Positions 10,385-18,655 of a stretch of DNA of 55,449 bases are shown one piece after another. Both the position numbers and the translations under genes were made by a program. This DNA is from Pseudomonadota bacterium (GTDB taxonomy: Bacteria > Desulfobacterota > Binatia > UBA12015). Every line of letters starts with the position of its first letter. The stretch's first letter is position 1. The notes under the pieces were generated by a model, which saw only the letters and a program-made list of their open reading frames with translations, ran no database searches and was not told the DNA's origin. The stretch lies in the NCBI GenBank assembly GCA_005777805.1, contig SXLG01000086.1:1-55449 (forward strand). The letters are read 5' to 3'.

Positions 10385-12007
10385 GTGAGCACAAACTTCG
10401 AGAGGGACCAGCTAGCGCGCTTCCAGATGGCGGGCCAGGACATTCCGTGGCTTGTCGAGCACTGGGCGCGCGTGCGTCCCGATCATCCCTTCCTCATCTG
10501 GGAGGCGCGCGGCGGGGAGGCTGGGCGCTGGACCCATCGCGAGTTCGCCGACGAGGTCGCGCGGGTGGCGGCGGGACTCGCGGCACGCGGCGTCTGCAGG
10601 GGCGACAAGATCCTGATCCATTCCGACAACTGCCCGGAGATGGTGTTCGCCTGGTACGCCTGCGCTCGTCTCGGTGCCGTCGCCGTGACCACCAACACCC
10701 GCAGCGCCGGTGCCGAAATCGAGTACTTTGCGCGCCACACCGGCTGCAGCGCGGCGATCACGCAGCCCCGCTACGCGAAGCTCGTCGCCGCGAACGCTCC
10801 GGGGCTGCGCTGGATCGCCGTTACGGCGGACAACGGTGGCGAGGCGCCCACGCCCGAGGAAGCTGCGCACGGCCGCGGGAGTTTTGACGACTTGCGCGGC
10901 GACCCGACGACGTTGCCCGTGCGCGACGCCGATCCCATGGCGCCGGCGGGCATCATGTTCACCTCGGGCACGACCTCGCGACCCAAGGCCGTCGTCCACA
11001 CCCACGCCAATGCGATCTGGGCGAGTCGCATGGGACCGCTCAACATCGGCATGGGCCCCGACGACGTCTATCTTGTCCATCTGCCCTTCTTTCACGTCAA
11101 TGCGCAGAGCTGGTCGTTCTGGACCACGCTTGGCGTCGGCGCCACGATCGTCCTTCAGCCGCGCTTCTCGGCGAGTCGCTTCTGGGAGGTCGTGACGAAA
11201 CATGGCGTGACGCATATCTCGCTGATTCCGTTCATCTTCAAGGCCATCGCCCAGCAGCCGGTGCCCGAGCATAAACTCAAGGTAGGCGCCTTTGGTCTGA
11301 TCATGCCGGTGCTGGAGTCGTGGCTGCACCTGCGCGTGCTCGCGTTCTGGGGCATGACCGAGACCGTGATCCACGCGACCCGCAGCGACCTCTGGCAGAC
11401 CTACCCCGATGGGTCGATGGGCAAGCCGACGCCGGGTTACGAGTTTGCGATCGTCGATCCCGACAGCGGACAGTTTTGTGCAGACGGCGAGACCGGTGAA
11501 CTCTGGGTGCGGGGCACACGTGGCATCCAGCTCTTTCTCGAGTACCACGACAACCCCGAAGCAAACGCCAAATCATTCACCGACGAGGGATGGTTTCGCA
11601 CCGGCGACCTGGTGCGTCTCGGTGCCGAGGGTAACTTCTTCTACTGCGACCGCGACAAGGATGCGCTCAAGGTGGGCGGCGAGAACGTTTCGGCACGCGA
11701 GGTCGAGGATGTTTGCCGCGAGGCAGGCGGTATCGCCGACCTCGCAGTGGTGGCGCAGAGCCATGAGATGCTCGACATGGTGCCCGTGGTGTTCGTGGTG
11801 AAGGCGTCCGGTGACGTTTCGGACGACGCGCTGGCCGCCCGGATCGTCGAGCTCTGTCGCGCGCGGCTCGCCGACTTCAAGGTGCCGCGCGCGGTTTATT
11901 TCATTGATGAACTTCCCACGGCGACCCTGGGCAAGATCGCCAAGAACCAGTTGCGCGAGATCGCCGACGCGCGGGCGGGCTTAGAGCCGCGCGGGTCGGC
12001 GCGATAG
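10385..12007 (+). CDS. Acyl-CoA synthetase / CaiC-like AMP-binding ligase
   Basis: This is a 540-residue member of the ANL superfamily, which activates a carboxylic acid with ATP and joins it to CoA. Motifs in order: FTSGTTSRPKAVVHTH (phosphate-binding A3), FFHVNAQSW, FWGMTET (A5), GDLVRLGAEGNFFY (A7), DRDKDALKVGGENVS (A8 hinge) and TATLGKIAKNQL with the catalytic Lys (A10). The order and spacing are like crotonobetaine/carnitine-CoA ligase, but substrate cannot be read from sequence. GTG 10385 was chosen because GGAGGG lies about 6 bases upstream, although the frame is open much further. The gene stands alone, divergent from the isomerase gene. Confidence 0.88.
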   Translation: MSTNFERDQLARFQMAGQDIPWLVEHWARVRPDHPFLIWEARGGEAGRWTHREFADEVARVAAGLAARGVCRGDKILIHSDNCPEMVFAWYACARLGAVAVTTNTRSAGAEIEYFARHTGCSAAITQPRYAKLVAANAPGLRWIAVTADNGGEAPTPEEAAHGRGSFDDLRGDPTTLPVRDADPMAPAGIMFTSGTTSRPKAVVHTHANAIWASRMGPLNIGMGPDDVYLVHLPFFHVNAQSWSFWTTLGVGATIVLQPRFSASRFWEVVTKHGVTHISLIPFIFKAIAQQPVPEHKLKVGAFGLIMPVLESWLHLRVLAFWGMTETVIHATRSDLWQTYPDGSMGKPTPGYEFAIVDPDSGQFCADGETGELWVRGTRGIQLFLEYHDNPEANAKSFTDEGWFRTGDLVRLGAEGNFFYCDRDKDALKVGGENVSAREVEDVCREAGGIADLAVVAQSHEMLDMVPVVFVVKASGDVSDDALAARIVELCRARLADFKVPRAVYFIDELPTATLGKIAKNQLREIADARAGLEPRGSAR

Positions 12008-12053
12008 GCGACGACCCCAGCAGCACTCGCTGACGGCCCCGTCGTGGCAAAGC

Positions 12054-12150
12054 GCCCGGCATCTGAAGGCGACGACCGCCGGTCGCAGGCGGCCCTCTTC
12101 CACCGAGTCGAGCGGCTGTGACGAGGCCCGGCATCCGAAGGCGACGACGG
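12054..12150. repeat. 72-bp-spaced repeat downstream of the ligase gene
   Basis: GCCCGGCATCTGAAGGCGAC at 12054 recurs at 12126 with one mismatch (C for T), 72 bp apart. AGGCGACGAC also occurs at 12006, across the ligase stop codon, 61 bp before the second copy. A weaker fourth copy may lie near 12180. The rest of the 12008-12397 spacer holds no gene. Confidence 0.6.
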
Positions 12151-12228
12151 TCCTGCGTACGGCTGTCGTGCCTCTACTCGGCACGGCAGCCCACATGGCG
12201 GCCGCGGTTTCTCCGCTCGTCTCGTTGA

Positions 12229-12245
12229 ACGTCCGTCTTGGACGT
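12229..12245 (+). promoter_or_regulatory. Inverted repeat upstream of the TolB-like gene, possible operator
   Basis: ACGTCC - GTCTT - GGACGT is a perfect 6-base inverted repeat with a 5-base centre, about 150 bases upstream of the next start. An AT-rich stretch with TATACC at 12291 lies just downstream and could hold a -10 element. No experimentally defined site of this sequence comes to mind, so this is only a candidate. Confidence 0.25.
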
Positions 12246-12397
12246 CTGTTCAGCGACAGGATGGCAAGAACCTGTACTTAGCTTGGGGAATATACCTATC
12301 CTCGGCTCGTCGCGTCGTCCGCCGCCCGGGAGTTCGCCGGCTGCATCTGGGGCGCGCGCGGTGGGGCTCGGTGCCCGGAGCGAAGCGGAGGAGCAGG

Positions 12398-13927
12398 ATG
12401 CGAGGTCTCGTCAAGCGCGGCACAGGCAGGGCGTTCGGGGTTCTTTTGACACTGGGGTTAGTGACCCCAGCCGGGGCCGCGCCGCCCGGCCTCAACGCCA
12501 GTGCGCCGTTGGTTCTCACCAACACTACCGGCGGCAAGAACCAGGATCCGAGCGTGGATCGCGGCGGCAGGGTCGCCGTCTTTACCTCGAACGTGAACCA
12601 TCAAACGGGTGTGTCCGTTCCGGCGATCGGGGCGTTCGATTTCGACGGCAGCGGCAACGGGACGACTCCCGTCGGCGCTGCACCGCCCAACCCGGCCTGC
12701 CCGACTTGCGCTGTGGGCGACCCGACCGCGGGAAACCTCTTTGTCTGGCACCGGCGCGCCTACGCGGGTGACGCGCCCAACACGATCCGGCAGTTGACGT
12801 TCTCCACCACCGGAGGCTTCGCTGCCAACCGTTTTCCCGACCTCGATTCGACTGGCCAGTGGATCGCCTGGGATTCGGCTGATGACCACACCGGAGGCAA
12901 TCCCGAAGGGAACCGGGAGATCTTCCTCCATTCGCTGGCGGACGGTTCGATCACGCAGATCACGGACACCACAGGCGGTAGCGACGCTGCCAACCGCTAC
13001 GCCTCGATCGCCGACGGCGGTGCCCGGGTGGCCTTCGAATCGACGCGCGACTTCGCGGCGGCGGCATGTCTCCGGCCCGACGGGGTGACCGCCTGCGGCA
13101 ATGCCGACGGCAACAACGAGATCTACGTCTGGGATCGCGCGAGTGGTCAGCTCACGCAGGTGACGGCGACGACCGGTGGCGACGGTACGGCCAACTCGCG
13201 CCCGCGCATCTCGCCCGAGGGCAATCTGCTCGCTTTCCAATCGACCCGAGACTTCTCGGGTGCGCTGAGCGGGGGGATCGCGTGCGCACAGCTCGATGGC
13301 AGTGCTTGCGTCAACGACGGCAACGCCGAGGTGATGCGCTTCCATCTCGTCAGCCGCGAGTTGCTGCAGGTTACCGAGACCGCCAACAGCGGACCCTGCG
13401 CGGGGACGACCTCCAGCGAAAGAGTCGAGACGACGCGGGCGGGCAAGTGGCTCGTCTGGCAGTCGAAGTGCGAGGCCCAACTGAACGCGGGCGGGTGCGG
13501 ATCCTGTGGCGGCAACGACGAGGTCTTTCTTGCCGACATCGCGCGCGGGCAAGTGATTCAGGTGACGATCTCGGACGGTGGCTTCAACCGCGTGCCACGC
13601 ATCGCGGCGGGAGGCGCCTGGCTGGCCTTCGAATCCAACCGCGAATTTCTCGGTGGCAATCTGGCGCACGCGCGCACGATCTACGTCCTGCGACGCAGCA
13701 GTCGGCCGGCCACGGCCGGGACGGCCCGACCGGTGCAACTCGTCGAGGACGCGGGGTTGGGGCTCGCCCAGAGCCCGCGCACCATCGCCAGCACGGTCGC
13801 GTTCACGGGTGGATTCAACACCGCGATCGAGATCCTCGGCGTCTCGCGCAACGGCCGTTTCGTGTGCTTCGACAACAGGAAGGGCGTTGGCAATCAGGAA
13901 ATCTGGCTTCTGGACCGCAAGCTCTGA
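12398..13927 (+). CDS. Secreted TolB-like (PD40) beta-propeller protein
   Basis: This 509-residue protein has a signal peptide (FGVLLTLGLVTPAGA) and repeated propeller blades of the WD40-like PD40 kind: SIADGGARVAFESTRD, ISPEGNLLAFQSTRD, AAGGAWLAFESNRE and NREIFLHSLADGSI. The DxxGxxxAFxS pattern recurs about six times through residues ~55-450. A cysteine pair in CGSCGG and others between blades suggest disulfides outside the cytoplasm. ATG 12398 follows GGAG with good spacing. Such proteins are often periplasmic or extracellular scaffolds; no pal or tolA neighbour is present, so this is not TolB itself. Function unknown. Confidence 0.75.
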   Translation: MRGLVKRGTGRAFGVLLTLGLVTPAGAAPPGLNASAPLVLTNTTGGKNQDPSVDRGGRVAVFTSNVNHQTGVSVPAIGAFDFDGSGNGTTPVGAAPPNPACPTCAVGDPTAGNLFVWHRRAYAGDAPNTIRQLTFSTTGGFAANRFPDLDSTGQWIAWDSADDHTGGNPEGNREIFLHSLADGSITQITDTTGGSDAANRYASIADGGARVAFESTRDFAAAACLRPDGVTACGNADGNNEIYVWDRASGQLTQVTATTGGDGTANSRPRISPEGNLLAFQSTRDFSGALSGGIACAQLDGSACVNDGNAEVMRFHLVSRELLQVTETANSGPCAGTTSSERVETTRAGKWLVWQSKCEAQLNAGGCGSCGGNDEVFLADIARGQVIQVTISDGGFNRVPRIAAGGAWLAFESNREFLGGNLAHARTIYVLRRSSRPATAGTARPVQLVEDAGLGLAQSPRTIASTVAFTGGFNTAIEILGVSRNGRFVCFDNRKGVGNQEIWLLDRKL

Positions 13928-13946
13928 GTTCTGGCGGGGAGAGCTG

Positions 13947-14128
13947 TTCGTTCGGGCTCGCCGCGCAGCCGGAGGCTGGCGCGGCTGAGAACGGCGGCGT
14001 TTTCGTCGGGGCGAGAGGCTCGTCCGGGATCGACGCATAGCCGGGGTGGCTCGCCAGCGCGCGGGGCCGGGAGATCTTGCGCTGCCTCGGGTGGACCATG
14101 ACCCGTTCGGGCTGATCCTCGAGCCAGG
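13947..14128. repeat. Degenerate repeats spaced 72 and 83 bp in the 13928-14299 spacer
   Basis: TTCGGGCTCG...GCAGCCGG at 13951, TCCGGGATCG...ATAGCCGG at 14023 and TTCGGGCTGATC...GAGCCAGG at 14106 are three forms of one ~25-base block, 72 and 83 bp apart. A fourth, weaker form may start near 14183. No gene or terminator is apparent in this spacer. Confidence 0.5.
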
Positions 14129-14299
14129 GCCCGGAGACCTGCGGCGCGCTGGGTGGGGGCGAGTCCGCCGATTGCCGACGACGGGTCGGTGCGTCAGGCT
14201 CCAGGTGTGACGCCGCGCCCGCCCGCAGGTTCCACGTCACCCGCTGTGCCGCGCGTGGTTCCGGAGAGCGACGGGTCGCGCCAAAGTTCGCAGGAGTCC

Positions 14300-14815
14300 T
14301 TGCGTCCTCCCCCGCCGCGCTGGACCGACTCGGCGCTGCCGCCCTACGCTTTCCTTCCAGGCCGCACGCCGCATCCCTACCGTTCGCGCGAGGGGCATTC
14401 GTGGGGCCGCCCCCCGCCGGCGGCCGAGACCCTCGAGCCCGAACGCTGGCGCGAAGACCACGCCTGGCTCTTGGGGGTCGATCTCTGGAATGCTGGCTAT
14501 TTCTGGGAGGCACACGAACTCTGGGAGAGCGCCTGGAAGGCCCGCGACCGCAAGGGGCGCCAGGCCGTCTTCCTTCAAGCCATGATCAAGGCAGCCGCGG
14601 CGGAGGTGAAGATCAGATCTGGTGCTTGGGGTGCGGCACGGGCGTTGTGGACGCGAGCAGCGGCGGCGCTCGAACCATTCGGCGGCGATCCTTTCTCTCG
14701 CTTCATGGGGCTTGACGTGCGTGCCTTCTGCATCGCGGCCGAGGGCCGTTTCCTCGGCCCGGCGGTCGATCTCCCCGTTGTCACGTCCGGCGATGTCTTC
14801 CTGAGACTCGGCTAG
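14300..14815 (+). CDS. DUF309 family protein
   Basis: This small helical protein of ~171 residues belongs to the DUF309 family. It shows the conserved PGRTPHPYRSREGHSWG and WNAGYFWEAHELWESAW motifs, whose acidic and His residues have been proposed to bind metal. The TTG at 14300 was chosen because AGGAG lies just upstream and because repeats occupy the sequence before ~14200. An in-frame GTG at 14153 would add a Pro/Ser-rich unconserved extension. The biological role of the family is not known. No operon partner is obvious; the next gene follows after 160 bases with its own spacer repeats. Confidence 0.65.
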   Translation: MRPPPPRWTDSALPPYAFLPGRTPHPYRSREGHSWGRPPPAAETLEPERWREDHAWLLGVDLWNAGYFWEAHELWESAWKARDRKGRQAVFLQAMIKAAAAEVKIRSGAWGAARALWTRAAAALEPFGGDPFSRFMGLDVRAFCIAAEGRFLGPAVDLPVVTSGDVFLRLG

Positions 14816-14841
14816 TTCGAGGGCCTGCGGTCATGTGGGGG

Positions 14842-14931
14842 GTGGCAGGCGGGGATGCGGGCCGGAGGCCCGCGCAGCCGGGGGTTGTGTGGCAGGCGGT
14901 GATGGGGGCCGGAGGCCCGCGCAGCCGGGGG
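14842..14931. repeat. Two copies of a 43-bp hairpin-forming repeat
   Basis: A 43-base unit at 14842-14884 is repeated at 14889-14931 with two substitutions and a 4-base gap. Each copy contains GGGCCGGAGGCCC, which folds as a short GC hairpin (7 bp with a 3-base loop in the first copy, GCGGGCC/GGCCCGC). No T-run follows, so an intrinsic terminator is unlikely. The pair lies between the DUF309 gene and the membrane-protein gene. Confidence 0.7.
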
Positions 14932-14975
14932 AGTGGGGCCTTTCCTCGTGGGGGGAGGCGTGGCAGAGAGTCGTC

Positions 14976-15491
14976 ATGCTGTGGAAGTTTGCCCTGCGGG
15001 ATCTGGTGATTGTTGGCGTGGCGTTCGGCGGCTGGTGGCTTGCTGCCCCGCACACAGCGGGCCCGGGACCCTTGAGCGACATGCTCGGCGTGGTCGTCGG
15101 GGTGCTGGCGGGTGCGGCGGCGACCGTGCTGCACGAGTGGGGACATCTGCTCGGTGCGCTCGCGAGCGGCAGCACCATCCGCCTCTCGTCCCGCCTCGGC
15201 AGCGCCTTCAGTTTCAGTTTCGATTCGCACGCCAACAGTCTCCGGCAGTTCGTGGCGATGTCCCTGCCGGGGCTCGTGGTGACCGCACTTCTGGTCTGGG
15301 GGGCCTATGCGCTGCTGCCCGATGGCGAGTTGGCGACCCGGGTGACGCGCGGCTTCGTGCTGGTGCTGGCGTTTCTCGGCGTGGTGCTCGAGCTGCCACT
15401 TTTGTTTTACGGCCTGATCACGCGCCGCGTGCCGCCGATCGAGGCGCTGCCGCGGCGCCGGACGTCGGATCTCGCTGCGAGCGGCGTCTGA
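14976..15491 (+). CDS. Small integral membrane protein with a HEWGH motif (possible M50-like protease)
   Basis: This 171-residue protein has about four hydrophobic segments: LVIVGVAFGGWWLAA, GVVVGVLAGAAATVL, FVAMSLPGLVVTALLVW and VLVLAFLGVVLELPLLF. HEWGH follows the second, matching the HExxH zinc motif that membrane site-2-type proteases carry in a helix. The second conserved element of that family (NxxPxxxLDG) is not visible, so activity is uncertain. ATG 14976 starts just before the first helix with AGAG upstream. It might also be an unrelated membrane protein with a chance HExxH. Confidence 0.55.
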   Translation: MLWKFALRDLVIVGVAFGGWWLAAPHTAGPGPLSDMLGVVVGVLAGAAATVLHEWGHLLGALASGSTIRLSSRLGSAFSFSFDSHANSLRQFVAMSLPGLVVTALLVWGAYALLPDGELATRVTRGFVLVLAFLGVVLELPLLFYGLITRRVPPIEALPRRRTSDLAASGV

Positions 15492-15598
15492 GCCGACCGG
15501 CGCTATACGCCGCTGCCGCCACACGAGCGGCTGGCGACGGTAGATCGCTCCAGGAGGGCAGGTGGATCTCTGCGCCGGTGCTGGGCCCGACGCGGTGC

Positions 15599-16645
15599 TC
15601 AATCCTCGCGACGGATCTCGTGCCCGGCGGCTTCGAGTTTGTCGAGTTCTGAATCGAGAGCAGAACCCCTCGCCAGCACCTCGCCGAAGAAGGCGTCGAT
15701 GAGTGCGGCGGTCGGCAACACGTTGAGCGTGTCTCCTGCGGCGTTGTTCTCGATCAAGGTGACATGGTCGAGTCCGTCGAGAAGGACCAGGACCTTCGGG
15801 GCCGAGATCGACTCGTAGAATGCAATCGCGATGCGTGGCTCGACTGCGTGGTCAGCGGTGCCGTTGACAACCAACGTGGGCGGACCGAGTGACGACACCG
15901 TGCCGCCGAAGATCGGAAGTGTGTAGGCTGCGGGAGCGACCAGCGCGGCTGCGGCAAAGCGGTCATCCGTGCAGCACGGGTGTCGGGTGAGTCCGACCGC
16001 GGTCGCGCCACCAAGCGAGTGGCCCATCACGCCGACCCGAGAGGGATCGATGCGCTCGAAGAGCGGGTCTGTGGCGTCGGCGTTGGCCCGCAGCAGCTCA
16101 TCCAGCACGAACGACAAATCGCCGGGCTGATGGACCAGATCCCCGAGCCCGCGGGCATGACCGCCCGGGGCCCCCTGGTTGGTCAATGGAAAAGACGGAG
16201 CAGCGACGATCCAGCCCCGTGCGGCCAGCGCTCGGCCGAGCACCTCGAAGCGCGAGATGCTGCCGCCGAAGCCGTGTGCCAACAGCACGAGTCCGCAGCC
16301 CGCGCGTCCGCACGGCGTTGCCTGGTCGACGTGCTCGAGAATCCTGTACCAGATTTGAGTCTCGATCTGGCGCGAAGCCGCGCCGGCGAAAACGCCGTTG
16401 CTCGGAGTCGCGCGAACCGGGTCCGTGAATATCCGGCTCTCGGTCGTGACCACGTACGGATTGATCGAGAACGGCTCAATCGACGGGCTGGCGCAGGCAT
16501 TGGCCAGGCCGAGGGCGCCCACCAACAGGCCGCGGCAGCGTGCGAGCCGGGCGGAACGCGGTCGTTGCCGAACGGTGGCGCTCCCATCCCCGACGTGGTG
16601 ACGGACGCACGGGCGAACGGCTTCCAGTTGCGGCTCGATTCCCAC
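15599..16645 (-). CDS. Exported alpha/beta hydrolase of the dienelactone hydrolase / PAF-acetylhydrolase type
   Basis: The core shows LLAHGFGGSISRFEVLG (oxyanion loop), GVMGHSLGGATAVGL (nucleophile elbow, Ser in GHSLG), VNGTADHAVEP (catalytic Asp region) and LDGLDHVTL (catalytic His). About 348 residues if begun at GTG 16645. A short hydrophobic stretch after an Arg-rich segment (GLLVGALGLANACAS) looks like a lipoprotein or signal sequence. The true start is uncertain because no ATG, GTG or TTG lies between that stretch and 16645, and the first ~20 codons overlap an intergenic-type repeat. It is likely an esterase or lipase acting outside the cytoplasm; substrate unknown. Confidence 0.7.
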   Translation of the reverse strand: MGIEPQLEAVRPCVRHHVGDGSATVRQRPRSARLARCRGLLVGALGLANACASPSIEPFSINPYVVTTESRIFTDPVRATPSNGVFAGAASRQIETQIWYRILEHVDQATPCGRAGCGLVLLAHGFGGSISRFEVLGRALAARGWIVAAPSFPLTNQGAPGGHARGLGDLVHQPGDLSFVLDELLRANADATDPLFERIDPSRVGVMGHSLGGATAVGLTRHPCCTDDRFAAAALVAPAAYTLPIFGGTVSSLGPPTLVVNGTADHAVEPRIAIAFYESISAPKVLVLLDGLDHVTLIENNAAGDTLNVLPTAALIDAFFGEVLARGSALDSELDKLEAAGHEIRRED

Positions 16646-16676
16646 GCCGGCGATCCTATCCCCGACGTGGTGACGG
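16585..16676. repeat. 72-bp-spaced repeat at the 5' side of the esterase gene
   Basis: ATCCCCGACGTGGTGACGG occurs at 16586-16604 and 16658-16676 without mismatch, exactly 72 bp apart. A diverged copy (CATGTCGGCGTGGTGGGG) lies near 16760. This block and the rest of the 16646-16973 spacer separate two divergent genes. Confidence 0.65.
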
Positions 16677-16973
16677 GACAACGCACCACGCTGCAGGGTG
16701 CCGTGGCGTGCCGGTCGGCGAAGGATGCGCGCCGCGGGGGCCTGCGTCCCGGTGTCATGCCATGTCGGCGTGGTGGGGTCACCCGTGGCGCGGGTAGCGA
16801 CTCCGCTGCGGCGAAGGCCAGGGCTCCTGGCGTAGCCGTGCTCGCGGCTGTCCGCAGCGCGGTCCTTGCCGCTCGCTCCCGAGCGCACCAGAACAGTCTT
16901 CCCTGGCAGCCTCGTCAGGGCTATCGTTTGCGCCCACTGGTTGACCAGGCGGCGCCCCGGCAGGAGGGTATTT

Positions 16974-18473
16974 TTGAAATTGACCACTATGTTCCGCAGG
17001 GGGCGGCCAGTCCGCGCCGTTCTGATTCTTGTCTGCGCCGGGCTCATGCCGGTCATGGCCGGCGCGTCCCCGGCTGCGGCGCGTTGCGCCAGCGCGAACG
17101 CGTGTCGGCAGGCCGTCGTTGCTGGCGCCTTGACGCTGCGTGGGGCTCTGGAGTCGAGCGTCAGCGAGGCCAGGCGCAGGGCGTCAGTCGGCCAACTCGA
17201 TGCGGCCCTCGAGCTGCTTGCCGTGGCCGGAGCGGCCGTTGACTGCGTGGGCGCGGTCGAGCCCGATGGCGAGGCTCTTGCCCGGCTTGCGCTTGGCGCG
17301 GTGGGGGCGGATCGGCTGGCGCGGGGCGGGTTCGGAACGGCAGTGCTCGCCGGGCCGGCACGCGAACTCGCTGCCGACATGATCGATCTCGTGGCGCGGT
17401 TGGTGGACGAGTTCGATCGCACGATCGGGATCTCGACCGGCCCGAGCATTCCGGTGCGGGAGCGCCTCGCGGCCGCAGCAAGCGCGCTCGGTGCCGACGC
17501 TCCCGGCCAGGCGGCACGCCTGGCCGCTGCTGGCTACCCCCGGCTCGGAGTCGCGGCGTGCCGCGCGGTCAGCCCGCCCTACGTTCTGATCAACCGCAAT
17601 ATTATTCGAGACACGCTCCTCTACTCCACGCACGACTACGTGATCGCCGGTGCGGTCCATGTCGTGGCCGGTGTGACTCTCACCATCGAAGACGGTACCG
17701 AGGTGCGGATCCGCAACGGCCAGCGCGCCACCAGTCCGATCCAGAAGAACGCACTCTTCTTCGATCCCGGCTCGCGCCTTGAAGCCGATACCGTGGTCTT
17801 CAAGGCCGCTGGGCGAGACAATCTCGAAGTGGCGGTGGCCAACAACGGTGGCCTCTGGTTCATGGGCGGAAGCTTCAGTGGTGAGTGGAAGGGGATTTCG
17901 ATCACGGCCGACCCGGCCCTGCGTTCGAGTTTCAACGCCGCCGCGATCGTCGGTTCCTGGCTCGGCAACGTCGATCCCGGAGATCCCGTCGTCGGTCCTG
18001 ATCCCGAGGCACGTCTCGGCGACGACATGAGTGGCATCGTCGTCCTCGGAGTGGACCGTTCCGAGTGGAGCATCGACGCGCTCACCAGCAACGACGCGGG
18101 CGATAATGGGCTGGCATTCACGGCATCTCGGTTCTCCTTGCTCGAAATCCACGTTGCCGATCCCGGCGAGGACGGCTTGAACATGATGGGTGGGAATGTC
18201 GAGGTGATCGAGGAACTCGAGATCCTTGTGCCGCTGACCGACGTCTGGGATCGGGACGTCTTCGATTTCGAGCGCGACTTCGAGATCGACGGCCGCACCA
18301 GCCTGACGATCGATCAGGGCTGCGAAGTCAACGTGGTCGGCATCTTTGGCGACGAGCTCCTCTTCGATTCGCTCGATATGCCACCGCCCGACCCCTGTGA
18401 TTGTCAGACCTATGTTTTCATGGGTCCGCTGGTGAACGGCCCGGCCGTCGTCCGCGCCGCCCGCAACACCTGA
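16974..18473 (+). CDS. Exported protein with a beta-helix-like C-terminal half, function unknown
   Basis: TTG 16974 is preferred over the in-frame ATG at 16989 because AGGAGGG at 16962-16968 is well placed for it; the protein is then 499 residues. A signal peptide (AVLILVCAGLMPVMAGASP) is followed by a ~150-residue Ala-rich helical region with cysteines at CASANAC and DCVG. From ~195 the sequence changes to a strand-rich region (VIAGAVHVVAGVTLTIEDGTEVRI; GGLWFMGGSFSGEWKGISI) like a parallel beta-helix or passenger-type fold. The C-terminus is acidic, with CDCQTY near the end. I do not recognise a named family. Divergent from the esterase. Confidence 0.6.
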   Translation: MKLTTMFRRGRPVRAVLILVCAGLMPVMAGASPAAARCASANACRQAVVAGALTLRGALESSVSEARRRASVGQLDAALELLAVAGAAVDCVGAVEPDGEALARLALGAVGADRLARGGFGTAVLAGPARELAADMIDLVARLVDEFDRTIGISTGPSIPVRERLAAAASALGADAPGQAARLAAAGYPRLGVAACRAVSPPYVLINRNIIRDTLLYSTHDYVIAGAVHVVAGVTLTIEDGTEVRIRNGQRATSPIQKNALFFDPGSRLEADTVVFKAAGRDNLEVAVANNGGLWFMGGSFSGEWKGISITADPALRSSFNAAAIVGSWLGNVDPGDPVVGPDPEARLGDDMSGIVVLGVDRSEWSIDALTSNDAGDNGLAFTASRFSLLEIHVADPGEDGLNMMGGNVEVIEELEILVPLTDVWDRDVFDFERDFEIDGRTSLTIDQGCEVNVVGIFGDELLFDSLDMPPPDPCDCQTYVFMGPLVNGPAVVRAARNT

Positions 18474-18655
18474 ATTACGACGTCCCGGTGCGTGCTTGGG
18501 CGCGTCGCCGAGCGCGGGCCTGGAGCCGGGACCCGCTTGCCGCCACTCGAGTCGAGCGACGCTGGGCGCGGGACAGGCCCGGTGGGGGTCTCGCCCATCG
18601 GGCCGGGCAGGCGGCGGGCAGGACGCGGAGAATCCTGCCCGCCGCGGTCGCCGGA

